NCBI GenBank assembly: GCA_039090855.1
Contig: CM076991.1
Location: 106,342,021-106,406,020 of the forward strand
Length of the DNA: 64,000 nucleotides
DNA from: Macrothele yani
Taxonomy: Eukaryota > Arthropoda > Arachnida > Araneae > Macrothelidae
Reading direction: 5' to 3'
The translations under genes were made by a program, and so were the position numbers. Position 1 is the first letter of the stretch, and the number at the start of each line of letters is the position of its first letter. The notes below the pieces were generated by a model, which was given only the letters and a program-made list of their open reading frames with translations, was not told where the DNA came from and made no database searches. Below, in pieces: positions 11,428 through 21,716 of this stretch.

Positions 11428-12458
11428 ATGTCGCGGCGGGAGAGAACTGACATTGAGAAAGGAAAGATTGTTGAGTGTTATATTAGTGGGTTGTCCGTAA
11501 GAGAAACCCATAGGCGTTTAAACATACTCAAGTCAACTGTTTTGGATATACTGAATAAGTGGAAGACACATGGCGTGCCTGAAGCAGCAAAACGTACCGG
11601 CGGATCAAAGAAAATCAGTAGTAGAGGACGTCGAAGCCTCAGCAGAGTCGTTACAGCAAATCGACGGAGTACTGCACAAGACCTCAGTGTACAGGTGAGT
11701 AAAAATGCTGGAACCTCGGTATGTACACGTACCATTCGCAGAGAACTTCATTCCATGGATTACCGTGGTGGTGCGGCTGCTCATAAGCTTTTCATCTCCA
11801 CTCGGAATGCCACTCGTCGTTTTGCAAGGTGTAAAGAACATTTATCGTGGACCGCAGATTAATGGAAACGGGTCCTATGGACTGATGAATCCAGATACAC
11901 GATCCATCAGTCTGATGGCCGTGTGTGGGTATGGCGGCAGCCGGAGGTACGCTATTTACCACAGTGTACTGTTCTTACGGTCAAGTTTGAAGCTGGCAGT
12001 GTACTCATGTGAGGGTGTTTTACGTGGTATGGTCCCGGCCCATTGGTTATCGTGGACAAACCTGTTAACCAGCACGTCTACCTCAATATTCTGTACAATT
12101 ATGCCCTACCAACTCTGTGGCAATACTATGGAACTGAGCCTTGTTGGTACCAGCAGGATAATGCACCGAGCCATAGAGCAAGGATTGTTACGGCGTGGTT
12201 TGACGATAATTCCGTATCGTGTGTGGACTGGCCAGAGCAGAGCCCCGACATTAATCCCATAGAGCACCTATGGAAGCGATACCAAAGAGCATACCTATCG
12301 CTGTAACAGTCATGAAGCGCATACCTATCGCTGTAACGGTCATGAAGCGGATACGTATCGCTCTATGTCCATCACTGTGTTCCAAAACCCTTGTCGAAAG
12401 CCTGTCTCGAAGGGTCAGTGCATGCATTAAGGCCAAAGGTGGACCGACACCGTACTAA
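11428..12458 (+). pseudogene. Tc1-like transposase, family B (DD34E), broken
   Basis: The ATG of MSRRERTDIEKGKIVECYISG opens a frame with paired-type helix-turn-helix segments (residues about 1-110). TAA at 11860-11862 replaces the Gln expected from the sister copy. In the same frame the sequence goes on to TDESRY (first Asp), then TGA replaces the Trp before GCF at about 12010. The second Asp is in QQDNAPSHRAR and the Glu in SPDINPIEHLW, 34 residues apart. After that Glu about 90 bp is replaced by a 30-bp tandem repeat (12289-12362). The C-terminus then resumes and ends KAKGGPTPY and stop at 12458. It is dead by two nonsense codons and the replaced segment. Confidence 0.9.
12289..12362. repeat. 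30-bp tandem repeat inside transposase pseudogene
   Basis: Units 12289-12318 and 12319-12348 differ at one base, and a partial third follows. The unit contains TATCGCTGTAACAGTCATGA. It replaces a conserved stretch still present at 53178-53240 in the sister copy. Confidence 0.9.
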
Positions 12459-12519
12459 TGTATGTCAATAAATGCTATGTTGGGTTTCTCGTCTAGGTGT
12501 CCGGTGACTTTTGTCAATA

Positions 12520-12563
<44 letters not shown>

Positions 12564-12592
12564 ATGTGTATGTGTTTATATATGTACACACA

Positions 12593-13772
12593 CAGTCGAG
12601 TCACATTATTGGGACCACCTCCTACTTTTGACGTCAACAGCGCGTAGCCAATGAAAGAAGGCAATTGTCGAGAGTTGGCTAGCTGGGTATATGATGTGTG
12701 CTGTGAAAACATATCACTCGTTGCTGTCATGGATAAAAGGAGAGATTTATCAGATTTGCAAAAAGGGATGATTATCGGCTTTCGGGCCAAGGGTGGCAGT
12801 ATTTCTGAAACAGTGCAGTTTGTGGACCGTTCGCGTGCTGCTGTGATTAAAGTGTATCGCGATTGGAGAAATGGCACCATTGCAAATAAGCGACGTGGAA
12901 ACTGCAGAACACCACGTGCCATTGATGTGAGAGGTGAACGTAGGCTTCGCAGGTGCGTGTGGGCCTATCCACATGCTACAGTGGAGCAACTCAGTGGCTG
13001 AATGAACCAGGGGACTACCGGAAGTGTATATAAAATGACAGTTTGGTGCGTATGGGGCTCCGATCCAGACGGATGGTCACTGCACCTATGCTAACGAAGG
13101 TATATCGGCGGAAAAGGCTTACATTTGCACGAAAGTATCGGAATTGAACCTCCGCTGATTGGCAAAGGATTGCCTTCTCCGATGAGCCACGTTTTCTGCT
13201 TCATCGAACAGAGGGACGTTGGCGTACAAGGCGAGAAACACTGGAGAGCATACACTCTTCAACCAATGCTGTTGAGGGTAGCGTTATGGTCTGGGGAATG
13301 TGTTCGTGGTATTCTCTGAGTCCACTCATACCTGTGGAAGGCACTATAGATCGAATTCGTTATGAATCCATCCTTGCACACCACGTACACCCATACATGC
13401 TGATTGTCTTTTCTGGGGCGGATGGGAGCTTCCATCACGACAATGCGACGTGTCACACAGCTAGAAATGTTCGACAGTGGTTGGAAGAGCACGATGAAGA
13501 CTTCAAAGTACTTCCCTGGCTCTCTAATTCCCCAGTTTTAAACCCAATTGAGAATCTGTGGGACCACCTCGGTCGTGTTGTTCGCTCTATGGATCCTCCA
13601 CCACGCACCCTCCAGCAGCTGTCAGATGCACTGCAGTCAGCATGGCTCCACAAAGCTGTGAACACCTTCCAGCACCTTATTGAGTCACTCCCAACCTGTG
13701 TAGCTACTGTCCGCGCTGCACACGGCGGTTACTCTGGATATTAGCTGCTGGTCACAATGTGACTCGATCGTT
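12593..13772 (+). mobile_element. Tc1-like DNA transposon, family C (DD36E-type)
   Basis: The ends ACAGTCGAGTCACATTAT and CACAATGTGACTCGATCGT are inverted copies of each other. The element lies just right of family B copy 1, separated only by a TG/TA microsatellite. The exact outer bases are uncertain by a few positions because the microsatellite blurs the left edge. Confidence 0.85.
12729..13744 (+). pseudogene. Tc1/mariner transposase, DD36E-type, broken
   Basis: ATG at 12729 starts MDKRRDLSDLQKGMIIGFRA, a helix-turn-helix N-terminus open to about 13001. There a stop and small frameshifts interrupt the linker region. An in-frame TGA near 13145 replaces a likely Trp. From 13157 to the TAG at 13742-13744 the catalytic domain is continuous: first Asp in FSDEPRF, second Asp in HHDNATCH, Glu in NPIENLW. 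Exactly 36 residues lie between the second Asp and the Glu, the spacing of the DD36E (Incomer) group of Tc1/mariner. The catalytic half looks well preserved; the N-terminal half is not joined to it. Confidence 0.88.
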
Positions 13773-14192
13773 TATATAACCATTATGAGTTGTATACCAT
13801 ACAGTGGCATAAATAACACTGAAATCCACATAGGTTATGCAGCACTGAACTTCAAACTCGTACTATGCAAGCAAGTAGTAAAATAACCAAGAAAGAGGCA
13901 ACAACATACCATAACTTATCAGAAGCTAATGTATCTAAAACCTTGAAAGTAGTAGACTCCAGGCCAGAATGATATACAGCAAATTCCAATCACTGTTTTC
14001 AGGAGAACGCTGGTTGGGAGAAGTTTGTTTTTTCTTTTTTGTCGATCTTTGGCTTCTAGTTATTGGTGTGGTTGTTTTACGGATAGTTTTATATTTCTTT
14101 TTTTGAAGATTTTTGTGTGATATTTTGCTATATCAGTTTGCTTCTGGTTTTCATGCTGAGAGATTTTGCAGGTGTTTTCTCTATAGCGAAAA
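13773..14192. other. No gene recognised
   Basis: Low-complexity T-rich sequence leading into the next transposase remnant. No clear terminal repeat was found for that remnant. Confidence 0.4.
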
Positions 14193-15157
14193 ATGGGTGG
14201 AAAAAGCATCATTAAATGTTACTCAGATGGCACAAATAGTGACTTTATATCATGAAGGATACTCCGAACGTGACATAAGCAAAAAGTGAGTGTGAGAAAG
14301 ACTATTCATAATACGATCATGAAATATCAAGATACAGGTGAATTTAGCGACTGAAAGAGAAGTCGACGTCCAAGGAAAACAAAGGAAAACAAACCCACGT
14401 GATAACAATATCATAAGGCGAATAGCTATGCGTTCTCCAAAGAGTTCATGCAAGAAAATCAAGTCCTTTCAACATTAAAAAGAGTCTGAGATTAGTATCA
14501 GCACTGTTTCCCAACGTCTTAGCAAATATTTTGGATTACAGTCTCATAAACCTAGACTAACCTCTGTCATGAAAAAAGAAGAGACTCGTTTACTAAGCGT
14601 CATCAATCGTCTACTGCTGAAAGTTGGAGCCAAGTTCTTTTTCCGATGGATCAACTGTGCGTCAATTTTAATCATATGAAGTACATGTTCGACGACCAAA
14701 ATGCAAAATGTTTGATAAAAAATACACCGTTAGCACCGCGAGACATCCGCCTAGTCAGATGATATGCGGTGCTATATCAACATCCGCTACTGGTTCATTA
14801 TCCTTTTTGCCAACAGACATTACCATGACTGGTTCTTTTTAAGTGGAAATGTTACGTGAGAAGCACAGTTAAACAATATTTATGAATAATCGTGTTCCAT
14901 GCCACAGATCAAACACAGTAAACGACTATCTGCAGAAGAAAAACATAACTGTGCTTGACTGGCCCGGTAATAGTCCAGTCCTTAATATCATCGGAAATTT
15001 CTGGATCATTTTAAAAGACAAGGTAGCAGAAAAACAGCCATCAAATTCCCAAGCTTTGATTGACTCGATAAAGTACGTGTGGTGCAAAGACATTTCAAGC
15101 AACTACTACAAATATCTCATTGAGAGTACATGCCATATCGTATTCTGTCCGTTATAA
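14193..15157 (+). pseudogene. Old Tc1-like transposase remnant, family D
   Basis: The start (ATG at 14193, MGGKS) leads into LNVTQMAQIVTLYHEGYSERDISK after a frameshift, then KRSRRPRK, typical of the helix-turn-helix region and linker. Several stops and indels follow. The end is open from 14882: NRVPCHRSNTVNDYLQKK, then LDWPGNSPVLNIIGNFW. Here the second catalytic Asp has become Asn and the position of the catalytic Glu is Gly. The copy is older and more eroded than families A-C, and its termini could not be placed. Confidence 0.75.
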
Positions 15158-15301
15158 AAAAATACAAGTGAACACACAAAGCACTGATTTCGGTCTTTTT
15201 GTGTTCTAAAGAATGCATGTACTCATCTGTGCTGTCATTTATTAAAATATCTCTGACGAGTAATTAGTTGTTTCTTTGAAAATCTTAATACGTATATATA
15301 T

Positions 15302-15464
15302 TATAACGAAGTAAATGTCTCCGTCATTTTTGGTCCATGCATGGGATCGAACCCGAGTCCACTTATTCCGGAACAAGTTGCTCTACCAACTGAGCTACGC
15401 AGACGTTCGTTCTCGCTGCTATCTGCCTTTATGTCGTGTGCGTCCTGCAGGGCAGGCACGTCAC
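15302..15464 (-). mobile_element. tRNA-derived SINE, family 2
   Basis: On the minus strand 15404-15333 folds as a tRNA-like core of 72 nt. It starts GTCTGCGTAGCTCAGTTGG, has a D stem GCTC/GAGC, GTTCGATCC as B box, and closes with ATGGAC. Flanks on both sides (GGCAGATAGCAGCGA before, TTTACTTCGTTATA after) are shared with 46371-46531, so it is a dispersed repeat and not a tRNA gene. The anticodon loop is not standard length. Confidence 0.8.
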
Positions 15465-16305
15465 AATATATTAGAATTTATGAAGAGGAGACCTACATTC
15501 AGCAGTAGGTTGAGAACCGTTGTTGTTGCTGATGATTATATACTGTATACAGATAGAGACAGAAGAGCGGGTTCTAGGGGAAAAGTTATTTCATGTTGAC
15601 CGTGGGAAGGATGGTTGACGGGCAAATGTGAGGAACAAAGAACCGTGAAACCAAATTACATGCAATAAGATTTCTTATCAGCTTAAACTTATTTGGGAAT
15701 TAATTTTTTTTCCTCTCTCACGTTTGTATTCAGTTACTACGAGACACACAAAAAGGAGTTTTTACATTGTATAAACGGCTGACTCTACTCATGTGTCGGT
15801 AAATGGGAAGAAAAAAACCCACACAAAGTAGAAAATTATAATTCCTGGCTTCCTTACCACACGTGTCCTGTCGCCATATTTTATCATGAAAGAGAACATT
15901 AGGAAGTAATTTACCGCGAGAAACTCAGGGAGGGCTATAGCTCTGAATTTATTCTGTTTCTCAGCAAAGTTTAAATTGCTTTCCAGGAGCGGATAGTTAT
16001 ACGGTTTCAGTGCGGTAAGAGGCCTCTGGTTAAGAGTAAAGAAAAATGCACGCTTCTCTCTTTTCACGTCGGCGTATCATACAGGCGATTAATTCTTGTT
16101 CCTCGGTCGCAGCTGTCGACCCGAAAGGGGATGAATGATGGACATTCGGTAGGAATAACTGGAGAGGAAAGAACTGGAGTCCTAGCCAGATGATGTTAGT
16201 CACAAGTTCTCAGGAGACCATTGAACAGGAGGAGGTTGCTTCACTATGGTCCAGCAGGTCTACGGTTCTCTAAAAAATTTGCGCTCCATCGCTAAATTTG
16301 GATAT

Positions 16306-16310
<5 letters not shown>
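15465..16310. other. No gene recognised
   Basis: No recognisable protein or element. A 92-codon minus frame at 15789-16067 has no motif. Confidence 0.45.

Positions 16311-16350
<40 letters not shown>
16311..16350. repeat. (GA)n microsatellite
   Basis: About 18 GA repeats. They give open frames with Leu-Ser runs on the minus strand, which should not be read as a gene. Confidence 0.95.
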
Positions 16351-16351
<1 letters not shown>

Positions 16352-16705
16352 GAAAAGTTATCCCCTTGGATTTTCACTTCATAAAATTCCTTTAAAAAAA
16401 TCCTTCCGTGGATGATGGAGGTAGACGAATGTACGTAATTTGTGAATGTGGATGCAACGCGCCAGCTTGCGATTAACATTAATTGGTAGATTGCATGCGA
16501 AACGCATAAAATAAATTTTGATGGATAATTTAAATTCAAATTTACTGCAGAATGTAAAAGGTAATGGGGAAAAAACAAAACGCTTGAAAAGCCAGGGGTG
16601 GATTCATAAGCTTACCTTAGGGATGGTGCAGGTTTGCTCCACTGAAGGATGAGTAATCATCATCATCATCATCATAATAATAATCACTACGATGGTTAAT
16701 AAAAA

Positions 16706-16970
16706 CAAGTTAGTAAAATCATGCAATGCATTGATTATGATACGCTTTCCAACATACCACAGATCATTACTCAAGTTATGAGCATAATGGCTGTAGAATA
16801 AATCTCGCTATGCCCTGACCTTTGACCCCATTTCGATGATATTCAACAGAACCGGTTAAGTATACTTCCGGAACAACATGGTAAAGTTTTGTCGCAATCG
16901 AACCATTTTTACGTAAGTTATAACGCATAAGGGCGATGGAATGGATCCCGCTCCTATATTCTGACCTTTT
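16706..16970 (-). repeat. 146-bp array element, copy 1, end with AAGTTAG
   Basis: Starts with the family terminus AAGTTAGTAAAATCATGCAA, then a palindrome around TGCATTGCAT, ACGCTTTCCAAC, and one to two units containing CTGACCTTTGACCCC-like sequence. It stops at CTGACCTTTT, where the CR1/L2-like LINE begins. The other half of the same copy resumes at 21123. Confidence 0.85.
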
Positions 16971-18104
16971 CATTTTATTGCATTTTAGTTGTTACAGACA
17001 TGGTATTACATAATCATAAATATATAACACAAATAATATATTTTTGTAACAACAGGGAATGAGGAGGGAAAAGGCCTGATAGGTATGACGGTGCCCTCTT
17101 CTCCCACAGCATCAAACTTTTCATGAAAATAAAAAAAATGCAAAAGAACATAAACAAGTCAAGTCCACATAATATCAAACACAGCTAGGGTGGTACTATC
17201 AATTAATAAAGGTAATAGTACAATATGAGCTTTTGGTCAGTAAGAAATGCCTGAGTTTTCCTTTAAATATGTTAATAATATTAAGTGATATTATATCAGT
17301 AGGAAATGTATTCCATAATACAGGACCAATATAATTAATAAATGATCTGAATCGTTCTGTTAGTGGAAACATGGGGATTCGTGTTGTTTTTTGTCTCGTG
17401 GAGTAATCATGACTATAAGTACTTATTGTAATTAAACCTTGGTAGTAACCATTTTTAATTCTCAAAAACATCAGTTTACCTATACTATAGATATGCAATT
17501 GTTGAATAGTTAGTATATTAAGATCATTTGGACTGAGTCTAGCCTGCAAGACTATTTGAGAATTGAGTATTTTGTAGTTTAAATTGTAATAATCTTATGA
17601 ATCTATTTTGTAAAGACTGAAGTTTTTTCATATTGTACAAAGTAGTCGATCCCCAAACAGATATACAATAGATTAGATGAGACTGAATTAAAGTGCAGTA
17701 TAACAAAATCATTAATTTTGGGGTTAAATTGGCCACTGCACTATTAATAACCCCTATATTTGTAAGGTCAGGTGATGCGTAACATCACAGCCTCTCCTTG
17801 ACAAATGTCAACCCCGCCTTCTCGTGGTGCATCCTGTTCCCACTAAAGGGGCTCTGACGACCGCAAATAGCGGTATAACTATACCATCGGGATCAGAGGA
17901 AATGCTATCCCACACTCACCAACCCGCTTGGCCAGCGTGGTGAGTTATGGCCAAACACCTCCAAAATGACTCTACAACTTAAATCTTGGCCCTCAGTCTC
18001 CGGCAGCTGGAATGTACCTGGCCAAGGCAGCGGCCAGTGCGACATGAAGGCAGAGGGTGCTAAGAATCCCCGGAGGACCGGACTAGGCTGCCATTTGATG
18101 CTGA

Positions 18105-19109
18105 CCTTGGCTACCTACAACGGACGCTCCTATCTTCTGATTCAAGGCTTCTTGAATTGGAAGAGGAACTACAAAGGATCAAGTGGGACATCGTCGGGCT
18201 AAGTGAGGTAAGGAGAAAAGGAGAAGATCTCATTGAACTGAAAAGTGGACATCTCTTCTATTATCGTGGGACAGATACTGGCGGAACTAGTGGTGTTGGA
18301 TTTATAATAAACAAGAAACTGAAGGATAAAGTGGTAGAAGTTGAAAGTTCCTCTGACAGAGCTGCACGACTCGTTATCCAACTATCGAGAAGATACCAGG
18401 CTCAGATTATTCAAACTTATGCACCCACCACAAGTCATCCTGAAGAAGAAATTGAAGAATTTTATGAGGAAATTCGTCATCTAAATAATAAAGGTAAGCA
18501 GCACTTGAAGATAATTATGGGAGATTTCAATGCAAAAATAGGGCACCAGCAACAGAATGAAACTTCAGTAGGTAAATTCGGTCACGGCAACAGAAACCAG
18601 CGTGGAAATACTCTCGTTGAGTTTGCAGAGGCAGAAGGATTTTTCATCTTGAATTCCTTTTTCAAGAAAAGCCACACAGGAAATGGACATGGAGACATCC
18701 AATTGGGACGACAAGTGAAATTGATTTTATTATGTGTAACAAAAAATTCGTCATCGAAGACTGCAGTGTGCTGAACAAGTTCAACACAGGTAGTGACCAT
18801 AGATTGGTGAGATGTAAGATGCACCTCAACACTAAACTGGAACGTGGCAAGCTCATAAGACAAACAAAATGTATTGACATAACCAACCTTAAAAAACACC
18901 ATAATACTTTCAAGTTGGAACTGAAGAACAGATTCTCTGCTTTAGAAGGCCTAACATCGGAAGAAGTGGATATTTCGGAAGTTAACAGGAAAGTAACCAA
19001 AGCTCTTATGGAAACAGCAACAAAATTAGCTGGGTCTAAGAACAAGTTGCATGTAAACAAATTATCAGGAAAAAACCAAAATGTTGATGCAAAAAAAGAA
19101 GAGAGATGA
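18105..19109 (+). pseudogene. RTE endonuclease domain, frameshifted
   Basis: The endonuclease/exonuclease/phosphatase fold nicks target DNA for target-primed reverse transcription. Motifs seen in order: LATYNGR (18105), GLSEVRRKG (18195), IIQTYAPT (18405), IMGDFNAKIG (18517), and GSDHRLVRC (18790) carrying the SDH catalytic signature. The frame breaks at about 18120, again near 18690 (between KSHTGNGHGD and DFIM-like residues), and at 19106-19109, where a TGA overlaps the ATG of the reverse transcriptase frame. In intact relatives this domain and the reverse transcriptase are one protein. At least three small indels therefore separate this copy from activity. Confidence 0.88.
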
Positions 19110-20920
19110 GGACAACTAAAGAAGATGTGACTTCCAAAGTGGAATATATAGAGCTATGCAAGACAGCACGAAAAAGTATCACTGAAGACGTAAGGAAATT
19201 CAACTGTGAGCTAGTGAGGAAAGCAATTGAAAACAACCAAAGCCTAAAGATAGCAAAGGGACATCTCAGTAAGGGAAGAAAACAGATTATGGCTCTGAGA
19301 AAAGAAGATGGTTCTATAACAAGAAATAGAGGCGAAATTTTGACAAGAGTGAAAGATTTCTACTCCAAATTATATGAAAGGGATGATACATGTACTCCAG
19401 ACATCATGGAAGGTACCAGAGTTCTTCCAGTCCTCCCAGCAGAAGTTGCTCATGCAATCAAGAACATGAAGCGGGGGAAAGCTCCAGGAGAAGATGGAAT
19501 TACTATAGACATCATACAAGAAGCAAGTGGAGAAATTGAAACAGTACTCGCCCAAATTTTCACTCGATGCCTTAATGAAAGAAAGATTCCTGAGGATTGG
19601 AACAATGCTACAATGATCCTGCTACATAAAAAAGGTGACATTGAGGATCTCAGGAACTACAGACCTATCAGCCTCCTATCAGTGGTTTATAAAATCTTCA
19701 CTAAAGTTCTTTCACACCGCTTGAAGGTAACACTGGACATGGCTCAACCGAGAGAACAAGCTGGATTCAGGAGTGGCTACAGCACAATAGATCATATCCA
19801 CGTACTGAGAGAACTAATTGAAAGAGCGAGGGAATATGAACTTCCATTGTGCATGGCTTTTATCGATTATGAAAAAGCCTTTGATTCGGTGAAACCATCA
19901 GCAGTTACCACGGCTCTGAAATCCTGCGGTATTGAAGATGCATACATTAATATTATTAATAACATCTATGAAAATGCAAGTGCAAAGATTCGGCTGTTTG
20001 AAAATACAACACACATAAAAATTGGAAAAGGAGTGAGACAAGGTGACACCATATCTCCGAAGCTCTTTAATGCCACATTGGAAAATGTCTTTCAATCACT
20101 GAACTGGGAAAACAAAGGGATAAAGATTAATGGAGATTATCTAACCCACCTTCGTTTTGCTGATGACGTAGTCATTTTTGCAACTACCCCATCAGAGCTG
20201 CAGAGTATGATCCAGGAACTTGCTGACAAGAGTAAAGAAGTGGGATTAAAAATGAACTTTCAGAAGACAAAAGTGATGTTCAATGCTTTTACAAGAAATG
20301 AAGATTTATCGATTGATGGAGAAAAACTGGAGATAACAGATACGTATGTTTATCTTGGACAGCAGATATCAAGTGAGGGTCACATTGATGAAGAAATTAA
20401 TCGGCGTACAAAACTTGCCTGGAGAGCTTTTGGAAGAAACAGCATAATTTTCAAGAGCAATATGCCATTATGTCTTAAAAGAAAAGTGTTTGATCAATGC
20501 ATCCTTCCAGTGCTTACGTATGGTGCAGAGACGTGGACCTTAACTAAAAGAGACATACAAAGGCTGCAGACAACTCAAAGAAGCATGGAGAGGTGCATGC
20601 TTGGTATAACCAGGAGAGATAAGAAGAGGAACTCGTGGATCCGAAAAATGACGAGAGTGGAAGACATCATGATCAGAGTTAAATCCCTGAAATGGCAATG
20701 GGCTGGACATACTGCCAGAAGGACAGACCATAGATGGACAGCCGAAATTTTAGATTGGATTCCAAGGGACAGGAAAAGACCCAGAAAAAGACCACATGGG
20801 AGATGGGTGGATGAAATTCGTAAATATGCGGGAGTGACATGGAGGAGACTGGCACAAGACAGACCGTTGTGGAGGAAACTTGGGGAGACCTTCGTCCAGC
20901 AGTGGATTGATAATGGTTGA
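19106..20920 (+). CDS. RTE reverse transcriptase domain, open frame of 604 codons
   Basis: This is the longest intact frame in the window. Residues about 183-193 give NYRPISLLS, about 251-258 FIDYEKAF (motif A), about 308 GVRQGD (motif B), and 350-356 RFADDVV (motif C; the catalytic pair is the DD of FADD). After YLGQQIS comes a connection region with LPVLTYGAETW, then WQWAGHTARR and RWVDEIRKYAG, usual in the C-terminus of RTE proteins. The stop at 20918-20920 is 17 bases before the GATGATG tail. The protein uses RNA as template for new DNA copies. The N-terminal endonuclease is out of frame upstream, so the ATG at 19106 is only the first Met after that break and not a natural start. Confidence 0.92.
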   Translation: MRTTKEDVTSKVEYIELCKTARKSITEDVRKFNCELVRKAIENNQSLKIAKGHLSKGRKQIMALRKEDGSITRNRGEILTRVKDFYSKLYERDDTCTPDIMEGTRVLPVLPAEVAHAIKNMKRGKAPGEDGITIDIIQEASGEIETVLAQIFTRCLNERKIPEDWNNATMILLHKKGDIEDLRNYRPISLLSVVYKIFTKVLSHRLKVTLDMAQPREQAGFRSGYSTIDHIHVLRELIERAREYELPLCMAFIDYEKAFDSVKPSAVTTALKSCGIEDAYINIINNIYENASAKIRLFENTTHIKIGKGVRQGDTISPKLFNATLENVFQSLNWENKGIKINGDYLTHLRFADDVVIFATTPSELQSMIQELADKSKEVGLKMNFQKTKVMFNAFTRNEDLSIDGEKLEITDTYVYLGQQISSEGHIDEEINRRTKLAWRAFGRNSIIFKSNMPLCLKRKVFDQCILPVLTYGAETWTLTKRDIQRLQTTQRSMERCMLGITRRDKKRNSWIRKMTRVEDIMIRVKSLKWQWAGHTARRTDHRWTAEILDWIPRDRKRPRKRPHGRWVDEIRKYAGVTWRRLAQDRPLWRKLGETFVQQWIDNG

Positions 20921-21122
20921 CAATGATGATGATGATGATATTTCTTGAGATCTTATTAGAAAGGTATAGTCAACATGTGAATTCGATTTTAAATCGTGCT
21001 GAATAATGATACCAAGATAGTTATGACTATGAACCAGTTTTATAGATAATCCAAGTAAATTAATATTCTGAATTAAGGAGGTGGGGGTTGGCGTGCTTGA
21101 AAAAAGCATTACTTTTGTTTTG

Positions 21123-21302
21123 TTTGACCCCATTTCGCCCATTTTCAATAGTGTTCGTCCCCAGGTGGTCCCCTACCACATACTAAAATTTCATCGAAAT
21201 CGAACCATTTTTACGCGAGAGATCGTGCGGGCGGACAGAAGACAGACGGACAAAGCTGGAGCACATACGCTTTTTCAACCTACGGTCGTAAAGCGTAAAA
21301 AA
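21123..21302 (-). repeat. 146-bp array element, copy 1, opposite end
   Basis: Continues the array at TTTGACCCCATTTCGCCC and ends with the other family terminus: GGACAAAGCTGGAGCACATA, then CGCTTTTTCAACCTACGG and AAGCGTAAAAA. The junction with 16970 supports insertion of the LINE into the array at a T run. Confidence 0.85.
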
Positions 21303-21376
21303 GAAGGTCCCCTATCCAGGAATGGAAAGATCCTTCACTGGGATTTAAAACCTTATTTAAGACCTCCAGAACTTGG

Positions 21377-21570
21377 GGGGGGGGGGGGTTATGGGTTCAA
21401 CGACCACTATGAGCAACTCACTGGTCTATAATCAGTCGCCCGTACCTTGCCACAGGTTCCAGGGAAGAGAGAGAACCAGTGCCGTAAGACAAACACAACA
21501 TCCATGCCTCACCGGGTTTCGAACCCGGACCCTTCTCGGATGAATGATCACTGCGCCACCGCGGCAGCGC
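21377..21570 (-). mobile_element. tRNA-derived SINE, family 1, diverged
   Basis: Recognised by AACGACCACTATGAGCAAC, CAGTCGCCCGTACC, AAGACAAACACAACATCC and the B box complement GGGTTTCGAACCCGG. About 20 bases are missing in the middle and around the anticodon region. G homopolymer replaces the tail. Confidence 0.85.
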
Positions 21571-21716
21571 ATCCCAGAACTACAGGAAATATTAATGTAG
21601 GTTGCAGTTGATGACACCTGTAGAATGTGTGGATAAGCCAATAGAACCTTTAAAAACATTTTAGATAGCTAGTCTCTCTTTGCATCAAACCAATAACTTA
21701 ACAGACATGACCATGC

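Larger units (their letters stand above)
11280..12524 (+). mobile_element. Tc1-like DNA transposon, family B, copy 1
   Basis: The termini are CACTGTATTGACAAAAGTCA at left and its near complement TGACTTTTGTCAATATAGTG at right. A TA precedes the left end. The right end abuts a (TG)n run at 12522-12560. Two other copies with the same ends and transposase lie at 25305-26526 and 51998-53507. Confidence 0.93.
17762..20937 (+). mobile_element. RTE-type LINE, near full length
   Basis: A 3176-bp insertion flanked by ATATTT at 17756-17761 and 20938-20943. It has a 5' region of about 0.3 kb, an apurinic-type endonuclease domain, a reverse transcriptase domain, and a short 3' tail ending in GATGATGATG repeats, as RTE elements usually do. 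A 5'-truncated copy lies inverted at 60090-61403. Confidence 0.92.
16971..21122 (-). mobile_element. CR1/L2-like LINE, 5'-truncated, interrupted by an RTE
   Basis: The minus strand encodes the C-terminal part of a non-LTR reverse transcriptase polyprotein. At 21100-20944: VHSHNYLGIIIQHDLKS. After the RTE insert, at 17765-17199: SAVANLTPKLMILLYC, then IPMFPLTERFRSFINYIGP and LWNTFP. Removing 17762-20937 plus one TSD joins the two parts in frame as ISRNIGVINSAV. The 3' end is AACTAAAATGCAATAAAATG at 16971, shared with the LINE at 27247. Thumb and C-terminal motifs fit the CR1/L2/jockey group; the exact clade is not settled. A stop at about 17568 and small indels show decay. Confidence 0.8.

Noticed and set aside
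17966..18202. Separate small gene upstream of the RTE endonuclease
   Set aside because: It overlaps the 5' region and the start of the endonuclease in a shifted frame; best read as part of the LINE.
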